Positions 26,606-34,992 of a stretch of DNA of 53,163 bases are shown one piece after another. Numbering within the stretch: the stretch's first letter is position 1; every line of letters starts with the position of its first letter. This DNA comes from Phorcysia thermohydrogeniphila (GTDB lineage: Bacteria; Aquificota; Aquificia; Desulfurobacteriales; Desulfurobacteriaceae): assembly GCF_004339575.1 (NCBI RefSeq), contig NZ_SMFV01000007.1:1-53163 (forward strand). The letters are read 5' to 3'. Made by a program: the position numbers and the translations under genes. The notes under the pieces were generated by a model. It searched no databases, was not told where the DNA came from, and worked only from the letters and a program-made list of their open reading frames with translations.

Positions 26606-27508
26606 ATGAGCGTTCTCATAAATAAGGACACAAAAGTAGTCGTTCAGGGGCTTACAGGAAAGGAAGGTTCTTTCCACGCAAAGCAGTGTCTTGACTACGG
26701 GACAAAGATAGTTGCAGGCGTAACACCCGGTAAGGGTGGAATGACTTGGACAGATGACGAAGGTAAGTATCAAGTGCCCGTCTTTAACACAGTTGAGGAA
26801 GCCGTTAAGGAAACTGGAGCTAACGCCTCCCTTATCTTCGTTCCTCCTGCCTTTGCGGCAGACGCAATTATGGAAGCTGCAGACGCAGGAATAAAGCTGA
26901 TTGTCTGTATCACTGAGGGAATTCCAGTTAACGACATGGTAAAGGTAAAGAGGGCACTCCAAGGAACTGGCGTTCGCTACGTTGGTCCAAACTGTCCCGG
27001 CGTTATCACACCTGAAGAGTGCAAGATGGGAATTATGCCCGGACATATCTTTAAGAAGGGAAGGGTCGGAATCGTTTCCCGTTCTGGAACTCTAACCTAC
27101 GAGGCTGCCTACCAGCTAACAACAAGGGGAATTGGACAGTCAACAGTTATCGGAATCGGTGGAGACCCAGTTCCCGGAACAACCCACAGGGAAGCTATTG
27201 AGATGTTCAACAACGACCCAGAAACCGACGCAATAGTTCTCATCGGTGAAATCGGTGGAACTATGGAAGAGGAAGCTGCCGAGTACATCAAGGAGTGCGT
27301 TGACAAGCCGGTAATTGCCTACATCGCCGGTGTTACAGCTCCTCCGGGAAGGAGGATGGGACACGCTGGAGCTATCATCTCCGGCGGTAAGGGAGACGCC
27401 AAGAGCAAGATGGAAGCTCTAAAGGCAGCAGGAGCTTACGTCTGCAACACTCCTGCAGAGATTGGCGAAATGGTTGAGAGAGCTCTTAAAGAAAGGGGAC
27501 TTCTCTAA
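26606..27508 (+). CDS. sucD: Succinyl-CoA synthetase, alpha subunit
   Basis: A 300-residue CoA-binding subunit. The N-terminal Rossmann part has [20 protein letters not shown], and the phosphohistidine loop is [10 protein letters not shown] near residue 251. Length and motifs are standard. It follows sucC by 20 bases with a strong GGGAGGAAG site. Product succinyl-CoA feeds the ferredoxin-dependent carboxylation encoded next. Confidence 0.97.
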   Translation: MSVLINKDTKVVVQGLTGKEGSFHAKQCLDYGTKIVAGVTPGKGGMTWTDDEGKYQVPVFNTVEEAVKETGANASLIFVPPAFAADAIMEAADAGIKLIVCITEGIPVNDMVKVKRALQGTGVRYVGPNCPGVITPEECKMGIMPGHIFKKGRVGIVSRSGTLTYEAAYQLTTRGIGQSTVIGIGGDPVPGTTHREAIEMFNNDPETDAIVLIGEIGGTMEEEAAEYIKECVDKPVIAYIAGVTAPPGRRMGHAGAIISGGKGDAKSKMEALKAAGAYVCNTPAEIGEMVERALKERGLL

Positions 27509-27530
27509 AGGAACCAAAAGGGAGGAAAGT

Positions 27531-27758
27531 ATGGCGGCAAAAGGAGTTGTTGTTGTAAAAGAGGAGTGGTGCAAGGGCTGCAACATCTGTGCAGCCGTAT
27601 GTCCTACAAAAGTTCTTGAGCTTGACAAGGTTAAGGCCGTAATGAAGGTCGTAGCGCCCGAAAAGTGTATCGGGTGTAAACAGTGTGAAATGATATGTCC
27701 AGACTTCTGCATCTACGTTTTCACTCCAGAAGAGTATGAAGAAATAGCAAGCGCTTAA
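27531..27758 (+). CDS. korD: 2-oxoglutarate:ferredoxin oxidoreductase, delta (ferredoxin) subunit
   Basis: A 75-residue ferredoxin-like subunit with two 4Fe-4S motifs, CKGCNICAAVCP and CIGCKQCEMICP. It moves electrons between ferredoxin and the thiamine diphosphate centre. ATG at 27531 is chosen because GGGAGGAAAGT precedes it; an upstream in-frame extension overlaps sucD and has no support. It is 22 bases after sucD and 11 before korA. Confidence 0.93.
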   Translation: MAAKGVVVVKEEWCKGCNICAAVCPTKVLELDKVKAVMKVVAPEKCIGCKQCEMICPDFCIYVFTPEEYEEIASA

Positions 27759-27769
27759 GGGAGGAAAGT

Positions 27770-28921
27770 ATGGCAAAACTGGAGCTCAAGTACGGAAACC
27801 ACGCCTGTGCTGAAGCTGCAATCCTTGCAGGATGTAGGTTTTACGCAGGTTACCCGATTACACCATCTTCAGAGATTGCCGAGAAGATGTCAGAGCTCCT
27901 TCCAAAGGTTGGAGGAGTATTCATCCAGATGGAAGACGAAATTGCCGCAATGGGAGCTGTAGTTGGAGCTTCCTTTGCCGGCGCAAAGGCAATGACAGCA
28001 ACCTCTGGTCCCGGATTCTCCCTAAAGCAGGAGAACCTCGGCTACGCCTTTATGTCTGAAGCTCCGTGCGTTGTCGTTAACGTTCAGAGGGGCGGTCCTT
28101 CAACAGGTCTTCCTACCCAGATTGGTCAGCAGGAGATAATGCAGTCCCTCTGGGGAACTCACGGAGACAAGCTCATTCCGGTCTTCTACCCCGGAAACGT
28201 TCAGGAGATAATGGAAGAGACAATAAGGGCTTTCAACTGGGCTGAAAGGCTCAGAACTCCCGTTGTCCTCCTCCTTGACGAGGTTCTCGGACACATGAGG
28301 GAAACCGTTGACGTTGAGCAGTTCACCCCCGACAAGATTGAAGTCTGGAACAGGAAACAGCCCGACGTTCCACCAGAGGAGTACCTCCCCTACAAGCCCG
28401 GTGAGGACGACGTTCCAGCAATAGCCGACTACGGAACACCCGGATACAGGGGACACGCTACTGGCCTTCACCACGACTACACAGGATTCCCAACGACAAA
28501 CCCTGAAATGTGCCAAGAGCTCATAGACAGGCTTATCAGAAAGGTTAAAAGAGTTCAGCCTGAGCTTGAGAAAAACGAAGAGTATATGCTTGACGACGCA
28601 GAAATCGCAATCGTTGCCTTTGGAACAACGGCAAGGGCTGCAAGAACGGCCGTTCAGCTTGCAAGGGAAAAAGGAATAAAGGCAGGACTCTTCAGGGTCA
28701 TAACCATATGGCCATCTCCAGAGGAAACTCTAAACAAGCTTGCCAAGCACGTTAAGGCCATCCTCGTTCCTGAGCTCAACATGGGACAGTACGTCCTTGA
28801 AGTTGAAAGGTGTGCTAAGGGCGAGTGTCCAATTTACAGGCTCAACAGGGCAAACGGAAAGATAATCTACCCCAGCGAGATTCTTGAAAAAGTAGAGGAA
28901 ATTGCTAAGGGAGGTAAATAA
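27770..28921 (+). CDS. korA: 2-oxoglutarate:ferredoxin oxidoreductase, alpha subunit
   Basis: A 383-residue subunit with the pyrimidine-binding-like domain: YGNHACAEAAILAGCRFYAG, YPITPSSEIAE, then SGPGFSLKQENLGYA and VNVQRGGPSTGLPTQ. In the reductive direction the complex carboxylates succinyl-CoA to 2-oxoglutarate, the signature step of the reverse TCA cycle. The stop overlaps the korB ATG by one base, indicating coupled translation. Other 2-oxoacid oxidoreductases (for example Vor) are similar; neighbouring sucCD makes Kor most likely. Confidence 0.92.
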   Translation: MAKLELKYGNHACAEAAILAGCRFYAGYPITPSSEIAEKMSELLPKVGGVFIQMEDEIAAMGAVVGASFAGAKAMTATSGPGFSLKQENLGYAFMSEAPCVVVNVQRGGPSTGLPTQIGQQEIMQSLWGTHGDKLIPVFYPGNVQEIMEETIRAFNWAERLRTPVVLLLDEVLGHMRETVDVEQFTPDKIEVWNRKQPDVPPEEYLPYKPGEDDVPAIADYGTPGYRGHATGLHHDYTGFPTTNPEMCQELIDRLIRKVKRVQPELEKNEEYMLDDAEIAIVAFGTTARAARTAVQLAREKGIKAGLFRVITIWPSPEETLNKLAKHVKAILVPELNMGQYVLEVERCAKGECPIYRLNRANGKIIYPSEILEKVEEIAKGGK

Positions 28922-29778
28922 TGAACGCCGCTAACATACCTATGGAAAAAATCATTGAAAAGAAGCCTTACTTTAAGTACCTGCGTCTTAGCAAGCTCCC
29001 TACTATCTGGTGTCCGGGTTGCGGTATCGGACAGGCTTTCAGGGCTACCTGTATGGCCCTTGACGAGCTCGGAATACCAAACGACAAAGTTGCAATGGTC
29101 TCCGGTATCGGATGTTCTTCAAGGACTCCCGGTTACTTTGACGGATTTACCCTCCACACAACTCACGGAAGGGCTCTCACCTTCGCAACAGGTTTAAAGC
29201 TCTTTAAGCCCGAGCTCACAACAATCATCTTCACCGGAGACGGTGACGCTCTCGCCATCGGTGGAAACCACTTTATCCACGCTGCAAGGAGAAACATTGA
29301 CGTTACAGTTGTTCTCATCAACAACTGGATTTACGGTATGACAGGTGGACAGGTTTCCCCAACAACTCCAGAAGGTTCTTACGCTACAACAATGCCTTAC
29401 GGAAACTACGAGCCCCAGTTTGACATAGCAAAGGTAGCCATAGCTGCCGGAGCTACCTACGTTGCAAGGGGAACGGCCTACCACGCAATGGAGCTCAAGA
29501 AGCTCATAATGGACGGAATTAAGCACAAAGGTTTCTCCCTAATTGAGGTTCTCTCTCCATGTACAGTTATCTACGGACGTAAGAACAGGATGAGCACAGA
29601 GGAGATGTACTTCTGGTTCAAGGAGAACACACTACCTATTCAGGCTTGGGAGAAACTCCCAGAGGAGAAGAGGGCTGGAAAGATACCAAGGGGTGTTCTC
29701 TACCACGACACCTCAAGACCTGAGTACACGGAAGTTTACTGGAAAAGGGTGAAAGAGCTCTCTGGAGGTGAAAAATGA
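28921..29778 (+). CDS. korB: 2-oxoglutarate:ferredoxin oxidoreductase, beta subunit
   Basis: A 285-residue thiamine diphosphate-binding subunit: WCPGCGIGQAFRA near residue 30 with cluster cysteines, GIGCSSRTPGYF, GRALTFATGLKL and the cofactor motif GDGDALAIGGNHFIHAARRN, then NNWIYGMTGGQVSPTTP. The order delta-alpha-beta-gamma and one- to four-base overlaps show an operon. Its TGA overlaps the korC ATG (ATGA), so TGA acts as an ordinary stop here. Confidence 0.94.
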   Translation: MNAANIPMEKIIEKKPYFKYLRLSKLPTIWCPGCGIGQAFRATCMALDELGIPNDKVAMVSGIGCSSRTPGYFDGFTLHTTHGRALTFATGLKLFKPELTTIIFTGDGDALAIGGNHFIHAARRNIDVTVVLINNWIYGMTGGQVSPTTPEGSYATTMPYGNYEPQFDIAKVAIAAGATYVARGTAYHAMELKKLIMDGIKHKGFSLIEVLSPCTVIYGRKNRMSTEEMYFWFKENTLPIQAWEKLPEEKRAGKIPRGVLYHDTSRPEYTEVYWKRVKELSGGEK

Positions 29779-30401
29779 GGTATGAAGTTAGAGTTATAGG
29801 TTCTGCTGGTCAGGGTTCCATATTGGCCGCAGTTGTCCTTGCTACGGCAGCAGCCGAGGAAGGGCTTTACGCTACCCAGACAGCTACCTACGGCGCTGCT
29901 ATGAGGAGTGGAGTTTCTCTTGGAGACGTGGTTATCTCCAACGAGCCTATTGACTTCCCAAAGACAACAGACCTTGACGCAGTTATCATACAGTCTCAGG
30001 AAGCTTACGACGATATGGTAAAGGGTAAGCCTGTAAGGCTTGACCCTGAGTGTGGCGAGAATGACGCCGACATCCTCGTAAACGTTAAGCCGGGAGCTCT
30101 CGTAATAGTAGACGCCGACCTCGTCCAGTGCGACCTTGACTGCAACATGTACAGAGTTGTTTCTGCCCCAATAGCCAGAACGGCAGCAGAGGTTCTTGGA
30201 AGAAGGCAGGTTATGAACATCGTTGCCCTTGGAGTTTTTCAGGTTGCAACCACCATCCAGTTTGACGGAAAGCCCCTCATCTCTGAGGATTCCTTCCTTA
30301 AAGCGATTGAAAAGAGCGTTCCTGCAAGGTTCATTGACCTCAACAAGAACGCCTTCCTTGAAGGTGTCAAAATCGGCCAGCAAGCCCTCCAGAAAGCATA
30401 A
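29775..30401 (+). CDS. korC: 2-oxoglutarate:ferredoxin oxidoreductase, gamma subunit
   Basis: A 208-residue gamma subunit beginning with the typical RVIGSAGQGSILAAVVLATA and containing YGAAMRSGVSLGDVVISNE. Last gene of the complex, overlapping korB by four bases and followed by a strong terminator. Length and motifs are standard. Confidence 0.93.
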   Translation: MRYEVRVIGSAGQGSILAAVVLATAAAEEGLYATQTATYGAAMRSGVSLGDVVISNEPIDFPKTTDLDAVIIQSQEAYDDMVKGKPVRLDPECGENDADILVNVKPGALVIVDADLVQCDLDCNMYRVVSAPIARTAAEVLGRRQVMNIVALGVFQVATTIQFDGKPLISEDSFLKAIEKSVPARFIDLNKNAFLEGVKIGQQALQKA

Positions 30402-30408
30402 CATCCTT

Positions 30409-30433
30409 GCCCTCCCTCGGTGGGAGGGCTTTT
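30409..30433 (+). terminator. Intrinsic terminator of the suc-kor operon
   Basis: GCCCTCCC pairs with GGGAGGGC around a five-base loop and is followed by TTTTCCTT, eight bases after the korC stop. The eight-bp GC-rich stem is convincing for plus-strand transcription. Confidence 0.85.
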
Positions 30434-30488
30434 CCTTCCTCAAACTGCTAAAATAATTTCTCAAGAAAAGACAATCGCAGAGGTTACT

Positions 30489-30905
30489 TTGGTTGAGAAG
30501 ATAGCCGACTTTATGCTAAAAAACGACAAAGTAGCCGTATGGCTCAACGTAAAACTAATAGAAATTAAGAAAGGTTACGCAAAAATTGAAATGACTGTAA
30601 GGGAAGATATGCTAAACGCTGCCGGCGTTTGTCAGGGAGGGGCAATATTTTCACTTGCAGACTTTGCCTTTGCCCTTGCATCAAACAGTTACGGAAAAGT
30701 AGCCCTTGCAACAAACGCAAACATAAACTTTGCCAATCCAGCCTTTAAAGGTGAAAGGTTAATCGCAGAAGCCACTGAAATGAACAGAACAAGAAGAACA
30801 GGACTATACAGAGTAGAGGTAAGGAAGGAAAACGGTCAACTGGTCGCCCTCTTTACAGGACAGGTCTTCGTAAAAGATAGGGAAATACTAACTGAAGAAT
30901 CCTAA
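30489..30905 (+). CDS. PaaI/hotdog-fold thioesterase
   Basis: A 138-residue protein of the acyl-CoA thioesterase family: AAGVCQGGAIFSLADFAFAL is the family active-site region (usually HGG; here VCQGG), followed by ANINFANPAFKGERLIAEA. The start is unclear. A GTG at 30420 would lie inside the kor terminator, so I choose TTG at 30489 after AGAGG, giving VEKIADFMLKNDK. The His of HGG being replaced by Cys-Gln is unusual but seen in some hotdog proteins. Substrate unknown. Confidence 0.75.
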   Translation: MVEKIADFMLKNDKVAVWLNVKLIEIKKGYAKIEMTVREDMLNAAGVCQGGAIFSLADFAFALASNSYGKVALATNANINFANPAFKGERLIAEATEMNRTRRTGLYRVEVRKENGQLVALFTGQVFVKDREILTEES

Positions 30906-30929
30906 GCCTTTCTCCTCTTCCCCTTCAGG

Positions 30930-30945
30930 TTAACCGTCAGGTTAA
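30930..30945. promoter_or_regulatory. Inverted repeat upstream of bioA
   Basis: TTAACC-GTCA-GGTTAA lies 40 bases before the bioA ATG in the short gap after the thioesterase gene. The position suits an operator. The half-sites recall those of BirA, but the four-base spacer is far shorter than in known BirA operators, so I do not name the regulator. Confidence 0.35.
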
Positions 30946-30984
30946 AATTTGTCTTGATTTTATGGACATTTGGAGGTTTTAAAA

Positions 30985-32340
30985 ATGAAAGTAGAAAAAG
31001 AGCTCCTTAAAGAGTGGGATAAAACTTACGTCTGGCATCCATTTACACAGATGGCCGAATACGTAAAGTTTGATCCGATTATTATTGAAAGGGGCGAAGG
31101 GTGCTGGCTCTACGATATTGATGGCAGAAAGTACCTTGACGCAGTCGGTTCAATCTGGTGTAACGTCCACGGCCATAACGTAAAAGAACTAAACGAGGCT
31201 CTAATAGAACAGGTAAATAAGATAGCCCACTCAACGCTCCTTGGCCTTTCAAACGTTCCGGCAGTCCTTTTAGCAAAGAGAATCGTTGATATAGCCCCTA
31301 AAGGGCTAAACCACGTCTTTTACTCTGACGACGGCTCAACAGCCATGGAAGTTGCCCTAAAGATGGCCTACCAGTACTGGCAACTTAAGGGAGAAAAGAA
31401 GAGGACAAAGTTTGTAAAGCTTGACGAGGCATACCACGGGGATACGGTAGGCTCTGTCAGCATCGGAGGAATAGACCTCTTCCACTCAATGTTTAGAGAG
31501 CTCATGTTTGAGACCTACAAAATTCCCTCCCCTCACCCTTACAGGTTTGACGGAACGCCAGAAGAGTGTAGGGACTACGCCCTCTCAAAGCTTGAAGAAG
31601 TCTTAGAGAAACACGGAGAAGAAGTTGCCGCGGTTGTTTTAGAGCCTCTCGTTCAGGCAGCAGCCGGAATAATCGTTCATCCGGAAGGCTTTTTAAAAGG
31701 GGTGAGGGAGCTCTGCAACAAGTACAACGTCCTCCTGATTTTAGACGAGGTTGCAACGGGCTTTGGAAAGACCGGAAAGATGTTTGCCTGTGAGTGGGAA
31801 GGGGTTACCCCGGACATTATGGCCATTTCAAAAGGACTTACTGCAGGATACATGCCCCTTGCAATAACATTGGCTACCGACGAGGTCTATGAAGCCTTCT
31901 GGGGAGGGGACTACGGAAGTGGAAAGACCTTCTTCCACGGACACACCTTTACAGGAAACCCCTTAGGATGTGCAGTAGCCCTTGCAAACCTTGACCTTTT
32001 TGAGAAGAAGGGATATCCAGAGTCCTTAAAACCAAAAATTGACTACCTCTACAGGAAACTATACGAGGAGCTCTCAGAGCTCAAACACGTTGGAGACATA
32101 AGAGGAAAGGGCTTTATGGTAGGAATAGAGCTCGTCAAGGACAAGAAAACTAAAGAAGGCTTTTCGTGGAAGGACGATGTAGGAAGGAGAGTTTCAAGGA
32201 GAATCGTAGAAAAAGGCGTCTTTACAAGGCCTTTAGGTCCTGTCCTCGTGATAATGCCACCCTTAGCTATCTCTGAAGAGGAGATTGACTTTATGGTGAA
32301 AACTTACAGGGATGCAATCGTTGAGGTCTTGGGAAATTAA
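30985..32340 (+). CDS. bioA: Adenosylmethionine-8-amino-7-oxononanoate transaminase
   Basis: A PLP aminotransferase of 451 residues in biotin synthesis that makes 7,8-diaminopelargonate. It begins with the BioA-type YVWHPFTQMAEY, has DGSTAMEVALKMAYQYW, the PLP Asp in LILDEVATGFGKTGKMFA, and the Schiff-base Lys in MAISKGLTAGYMPLA. ATG is taken eight bases after TTGGAGG; an in-frame TTG within that site is not the start. No other bio genes are adjacent. Lysine-type BioA relatives are possible but the motifs are standard. Confidence 0.93.
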   Translation: MKVEKELLKEWDKTYVWHPFTQMAEYVKFDPIIIERGEGCWLYDIDGRKYLDAVGSIWCNVHGHNVKELNEALIEQVNKIAHSTLLGLSNVPAVLLAKRIVDIAPKGLNHVFYSDDGSTAMEVALKMAYQYWQLKGEKKRTKFVKLDEAYHGDTVGSVSIGGIDLFHSMFRELMFETYKIPSPHPYRFDGTPEECRDYALSKLEEVLEKHGEEVAAVVLEPLVQAAAGIIVHPEGFLKGVRELCNKYNVLLILDEVATGFGKTGKMFACEWEGVTPDIMAISKGLTAGYMPLAITLATDEVYEAFWGGDYGSGKTFFHGHTFTGNPLGCAVALANLDLFEKKGYPESLKPKIDYLYRKLYEELSELKHVGDIRGKGFMVGIELVKDKKTKEGFSWKDDVGRRVSRRIVEKGVFTRPLGPVLVIMPPLAISEEEIDFMVKTYRDAIVEVLGN

Positions 32341-32344
32341 AAAA

Positions 32345-32360
32345 GGGGGCGAAAGCCCCC
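32345..32360 (-). terminator. Terminator between convergent bioA and cytochrome genes
   Basis: GGGGGC-GAAA-GCCCCC is a six-bp stem with a GNRA tetraloop. On the minus strand it is followed by TTTTTTAATT, so it best terminates the cytochrome transcript; the plus-strand side lacks a T-run. Confidence 0.8.
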
Positions 32361-32365
32361 CAAAA

Positions 32366-34792
32366 TTAGTTCCTCTTTCTTCTAAGGAGTCCAAGGGGAA
32401 GGAGTGAAATCAAGGCAGAGAGAGCTCCACCAACTCCAGCAGAATGACTCACAGAACAGCCTCCGCCACCTTCAGACGTAGCAACCTCGCTTATAGAGGA
32501 CTCGGTGGTAGTTTCCCCGCTTTCTTCTGTTAGAGAAAGGGTATCTTCAGAAGGAGCGGGATATCCGACAGCCACCAGTTCTTCCTTAACGTGTTCTGCG
32601 TACTCAGCAAGGGTAGGAGTTCTGTCAATCGCTTTTACAAAATAAGAGGATGTCTCAACATCGGAGTCGTAGGTAAAGTATAGAGGCGTAGTGTTCCTAA
32701 GGAGTGAACCTTCTAAGTCCTCAGTCCTTGTTCCGTGGCAGTCGCCACAGGAAAGGGCTTCGTCTGCCGGCCTGATGTTATGGCTCATTCCAAAGGCGTC
32801 TGTCGTAGCAACAAGCCTAACCTCTATTTCCTCTTCGCTCTTTCCGGTCGCAGAAGCTATAACCTTCTTGAGAGCAGTAATTGCTGCTTCAACCTCCTCC
32901 TTTGTATTGAGCTCCAAGTCGCCGTCGGGAGCTCCGGTAAGACCGGTATCGTCAGTAATTTGAACATCACCTTCACCACAAACACCATCCAGATTAACGT
33001 CTATACAGTTCGGGACGACCCTCCACAGTGACCAGTTACCGCTGGCAAGGTCGGAATCGGTTGCAATCGTAACTCCAGAATTCGCCTTAACGACCTTAAT
33101 GTTAAGAATATTCAAGTTTTCCCCTGTATTCGTCGTTGCTGGACTATACTTAGGTTTACCGGTAGAAGGGTCTATCTCCACTTTCATATACTTGGTCGGC
33201 CACTCAGGATTAACCTTAAAGACCTTAGCTAAATACCTTGCAAGAACAGGTTTAAACTCTCCAGAGGAGTTATCTTCAAACAGGAGAACTCCCATTGCAT
33301 TTACAGGTTTAATCTTCCACTTAACTTCTCCCGTCTCAAAGTCCCTTTCTGGCAACCAAGCGATATCAACGTACTTACCGTTTACAGGGTCTCCGTAGAG
33401 GTAACCGTGCTTGTCAAGCCCAAAGAACTGAATGTTACTTGCATTTCCCATAACTACAAACATCGGGAGAGTCCAGTCTATGAGCTTGACCCTGTAAAAA
33501 TACTTCTTTCCTATGTGGCAAGTAGTGCAAGCAATTACACTAAGGTGGGTATTTGCCGCAGGGCCGAAGTAGTCTATGTGCTCGCTCTCTGCATCGTAGT
33601 GACAGTTCTTACAGGTTAAGCTACCTGCAAGCTGATTCCACATAACTCCAAAGGCAGGCCCACAGCTACCTTTTGCAAAGTTGTGGGAAGGAGTTCCTAT
33701 GTGAGTACTTCCCACAGGTTGGTGACAATCTACACAGCCAATACCGTTCTTCTTATGAACGTCAACGTTCTTACTACCATCTGCAAACTGCCATACCATT
33801 GCCTCTTTCATAAAGTCCGGCTGCATGAACTTTAAGTCCTTAACCTGCAGGACAAAGTCCATCGCATTTACTTGACCGTCGCCATTTATATCTTCAAACC
33901 CTATAGCTCCGTGGCAGTGGCCGCAGTGCTTATCAGTTGCGTGGCCTATGGTTTCATCCCCAACCGTTCCACTTTCATAGGTAACGCTCAAATCCTCATT
34001 AACTGTCCCAATAAAGCCTCCAGCAACGTCTGCAGCAGCAAAGTAAGGCTTCCCAACAGCTCTACCGTTTACAGTTGTTCTGAACATAAGAGTTCCTGTT
34101 GCCGCCTTTTCCCAGCTTTCCGTCAGCTTCTTAGAGTGGCAGTAGAAACAGGTAGGAGCCATCGTATTATTTACACTTTGGCCGTTTACATCTACTTTCC
34201 ACTCAAAAGGTAAAAACTTTTTCTCCCCGGTATTCGGGTCAGTACCAAAGGTAGCGTAATCTCCCGGAATCTTTCCAGAGTCAAACACTGCCTGAATTTC
34301 TGAAAGGGACTTTTCGTGAAGGAAGTTGTCGTTTCTGTCCTTCTCCATAGGGCCGCCACCGGGGTGGCACATTCCACACATTCTGGCGTAATCTGGAGTA
34401 GTAAGGTCAATGAGTCCCGGGTTTGTTCCTTCCTGAGGCGCCAACTGGCGGTAAGCTGGTGGTCAGAGCTTACCGTACATCCCCATGTCAAGAGATGTCA
34501 GCTCCTTAGGAAGACCGTTTGTGAACTGGGTATCACCATACTTGTTGTAATAGTTCTTCTCATAAATCTCCTTTGTCAGGAGAACAAGCCTTCCCTGTTG
34601 GAAGTGATAAGCTGTTGCAATGTAATCAACGTCATGACAGGAGCCACAGCTTTTTCTAACATCCACAGGAAGTCCTGATTCTGAAACAGGATTTTCAAAC
34701 TGGTCTTTAAGGGTTACATCAGGGTGTGTTGCTAAAGCTCCTGAGGTTGATAACAGCGCAACCCCCAACACTACCCCTAAGTATCTCTTCAT
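32366..34792 (-). CDS. Octaheme c-type cytochrome interrupted by an in-frame TGA
   Basis: Read across TGA 34463-34465 (codon 110) this is one 808-residue exported cytochrome: signal peptide ending SGALA, one CXXCH before the TGA (CGSCH, about 49-53) and seven after (CGMCH, CFYCH, CGHCH, CVDCH, CKNCH, CTTCH, CGDCH). Two calcium-loop-like stretches occur (DINGDGQVNAMDF and DVNLDGVCGEGD). The C-terminus is a sorting-like tail: GGGGCSVSHSAG, a hydrophobic span, then RRKR. After the TGA the same frame continues PPAYRQLAPQEG with no ATG or ribosome binding site of its own. Family resemblance is to multiheme reductases of the OTR/ExtKL kind; the electron acceptor is unknown. Confidence 0.8.
34439..34474 (-). 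other. Stem-loops around the in-frame TGA
   Basis: On the minus strand GGTAAGCT and AGCTTACC form a perfect eight-bp stem whose nine-base loop holds the TGA (34463-34465). A second stem, CGCC-AGUU-GGCG (34450-34439), has its loop starting 17 bases after the TGA with G as second loop base. That agrees with the loose description of bacterial selenocysteine insertion elements. The two stems compete slightly; no folding energy was computed. Confidence 0.4.
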
Positions 34793-34833
34793 CGTTCCCT
34801 CCTAAATTGGTTAGTTAGTTCATTCATATTTAT

Positions 34834-34862
34834 ACTTTACTTCAATTTTAGAAAATTGACAA
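34834..34862 (-). promoter_or_regulatory. Probable cytochrome gene promoter
   Basis: TTGTCA (34862-34857) and TAAAGT (34839-34834) are separated by 17 bases on the minus strand, about 42 bases before the cytochrome ATG. A 24-bp palindrome is centred roughly 70 bases upstream of the expected transcription start. Confidence 0.55.
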
Positions 34863-34884
34863 TACCTAAATAAATTAAATTATC

Positions 34885-34908
34885 AATGTTATATAGCTAT
34901 ATAACATT
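34885..34908. promoter_or_regulatory. Perfect 24-bp palindrome, probable operator
   Basis: AATGTTATATAG followed directly by its exact complement, in an AT-rich divergent promoter region between the cytochrome and the carbonic anhydrase-like gene. Size and symmetry suit a dimeric regulator. Its position near -70 relative to the minus-strand promoter fits an activator site of the CRP/FNR class, but the half-site is not a consensus I recognise. Confidence 0.6.
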
Positions 34909-34992
34909 TTATTTATACAAGACTTTATTTATATATGGGCTTCTAAAGTGCTAAAATTGCTTTGAAAATCAACCAACTAAAAGGAGGAAGCT

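Noticed and set aside
30420-30488. GTG start at 30420 for the hotdog thioesterase
   Set aside because: It lies inside the terminator hairpin of the kor operon, and the extra N-terminal residues are not protein-like for this family.
30930-30945. BirA operator
   Set aside because: The half-sites are separated by four bases, whereas BirA sites have a much longer spacer.
22684-34792. A changed genetic code with TGA as a sense codon throughout
   Set aside because: yicC, korB, feoA, mntA and the small gene ending at 6038 stop at TGA in the expected place, several overlapping the next ATG, so TGA is a working stop here.
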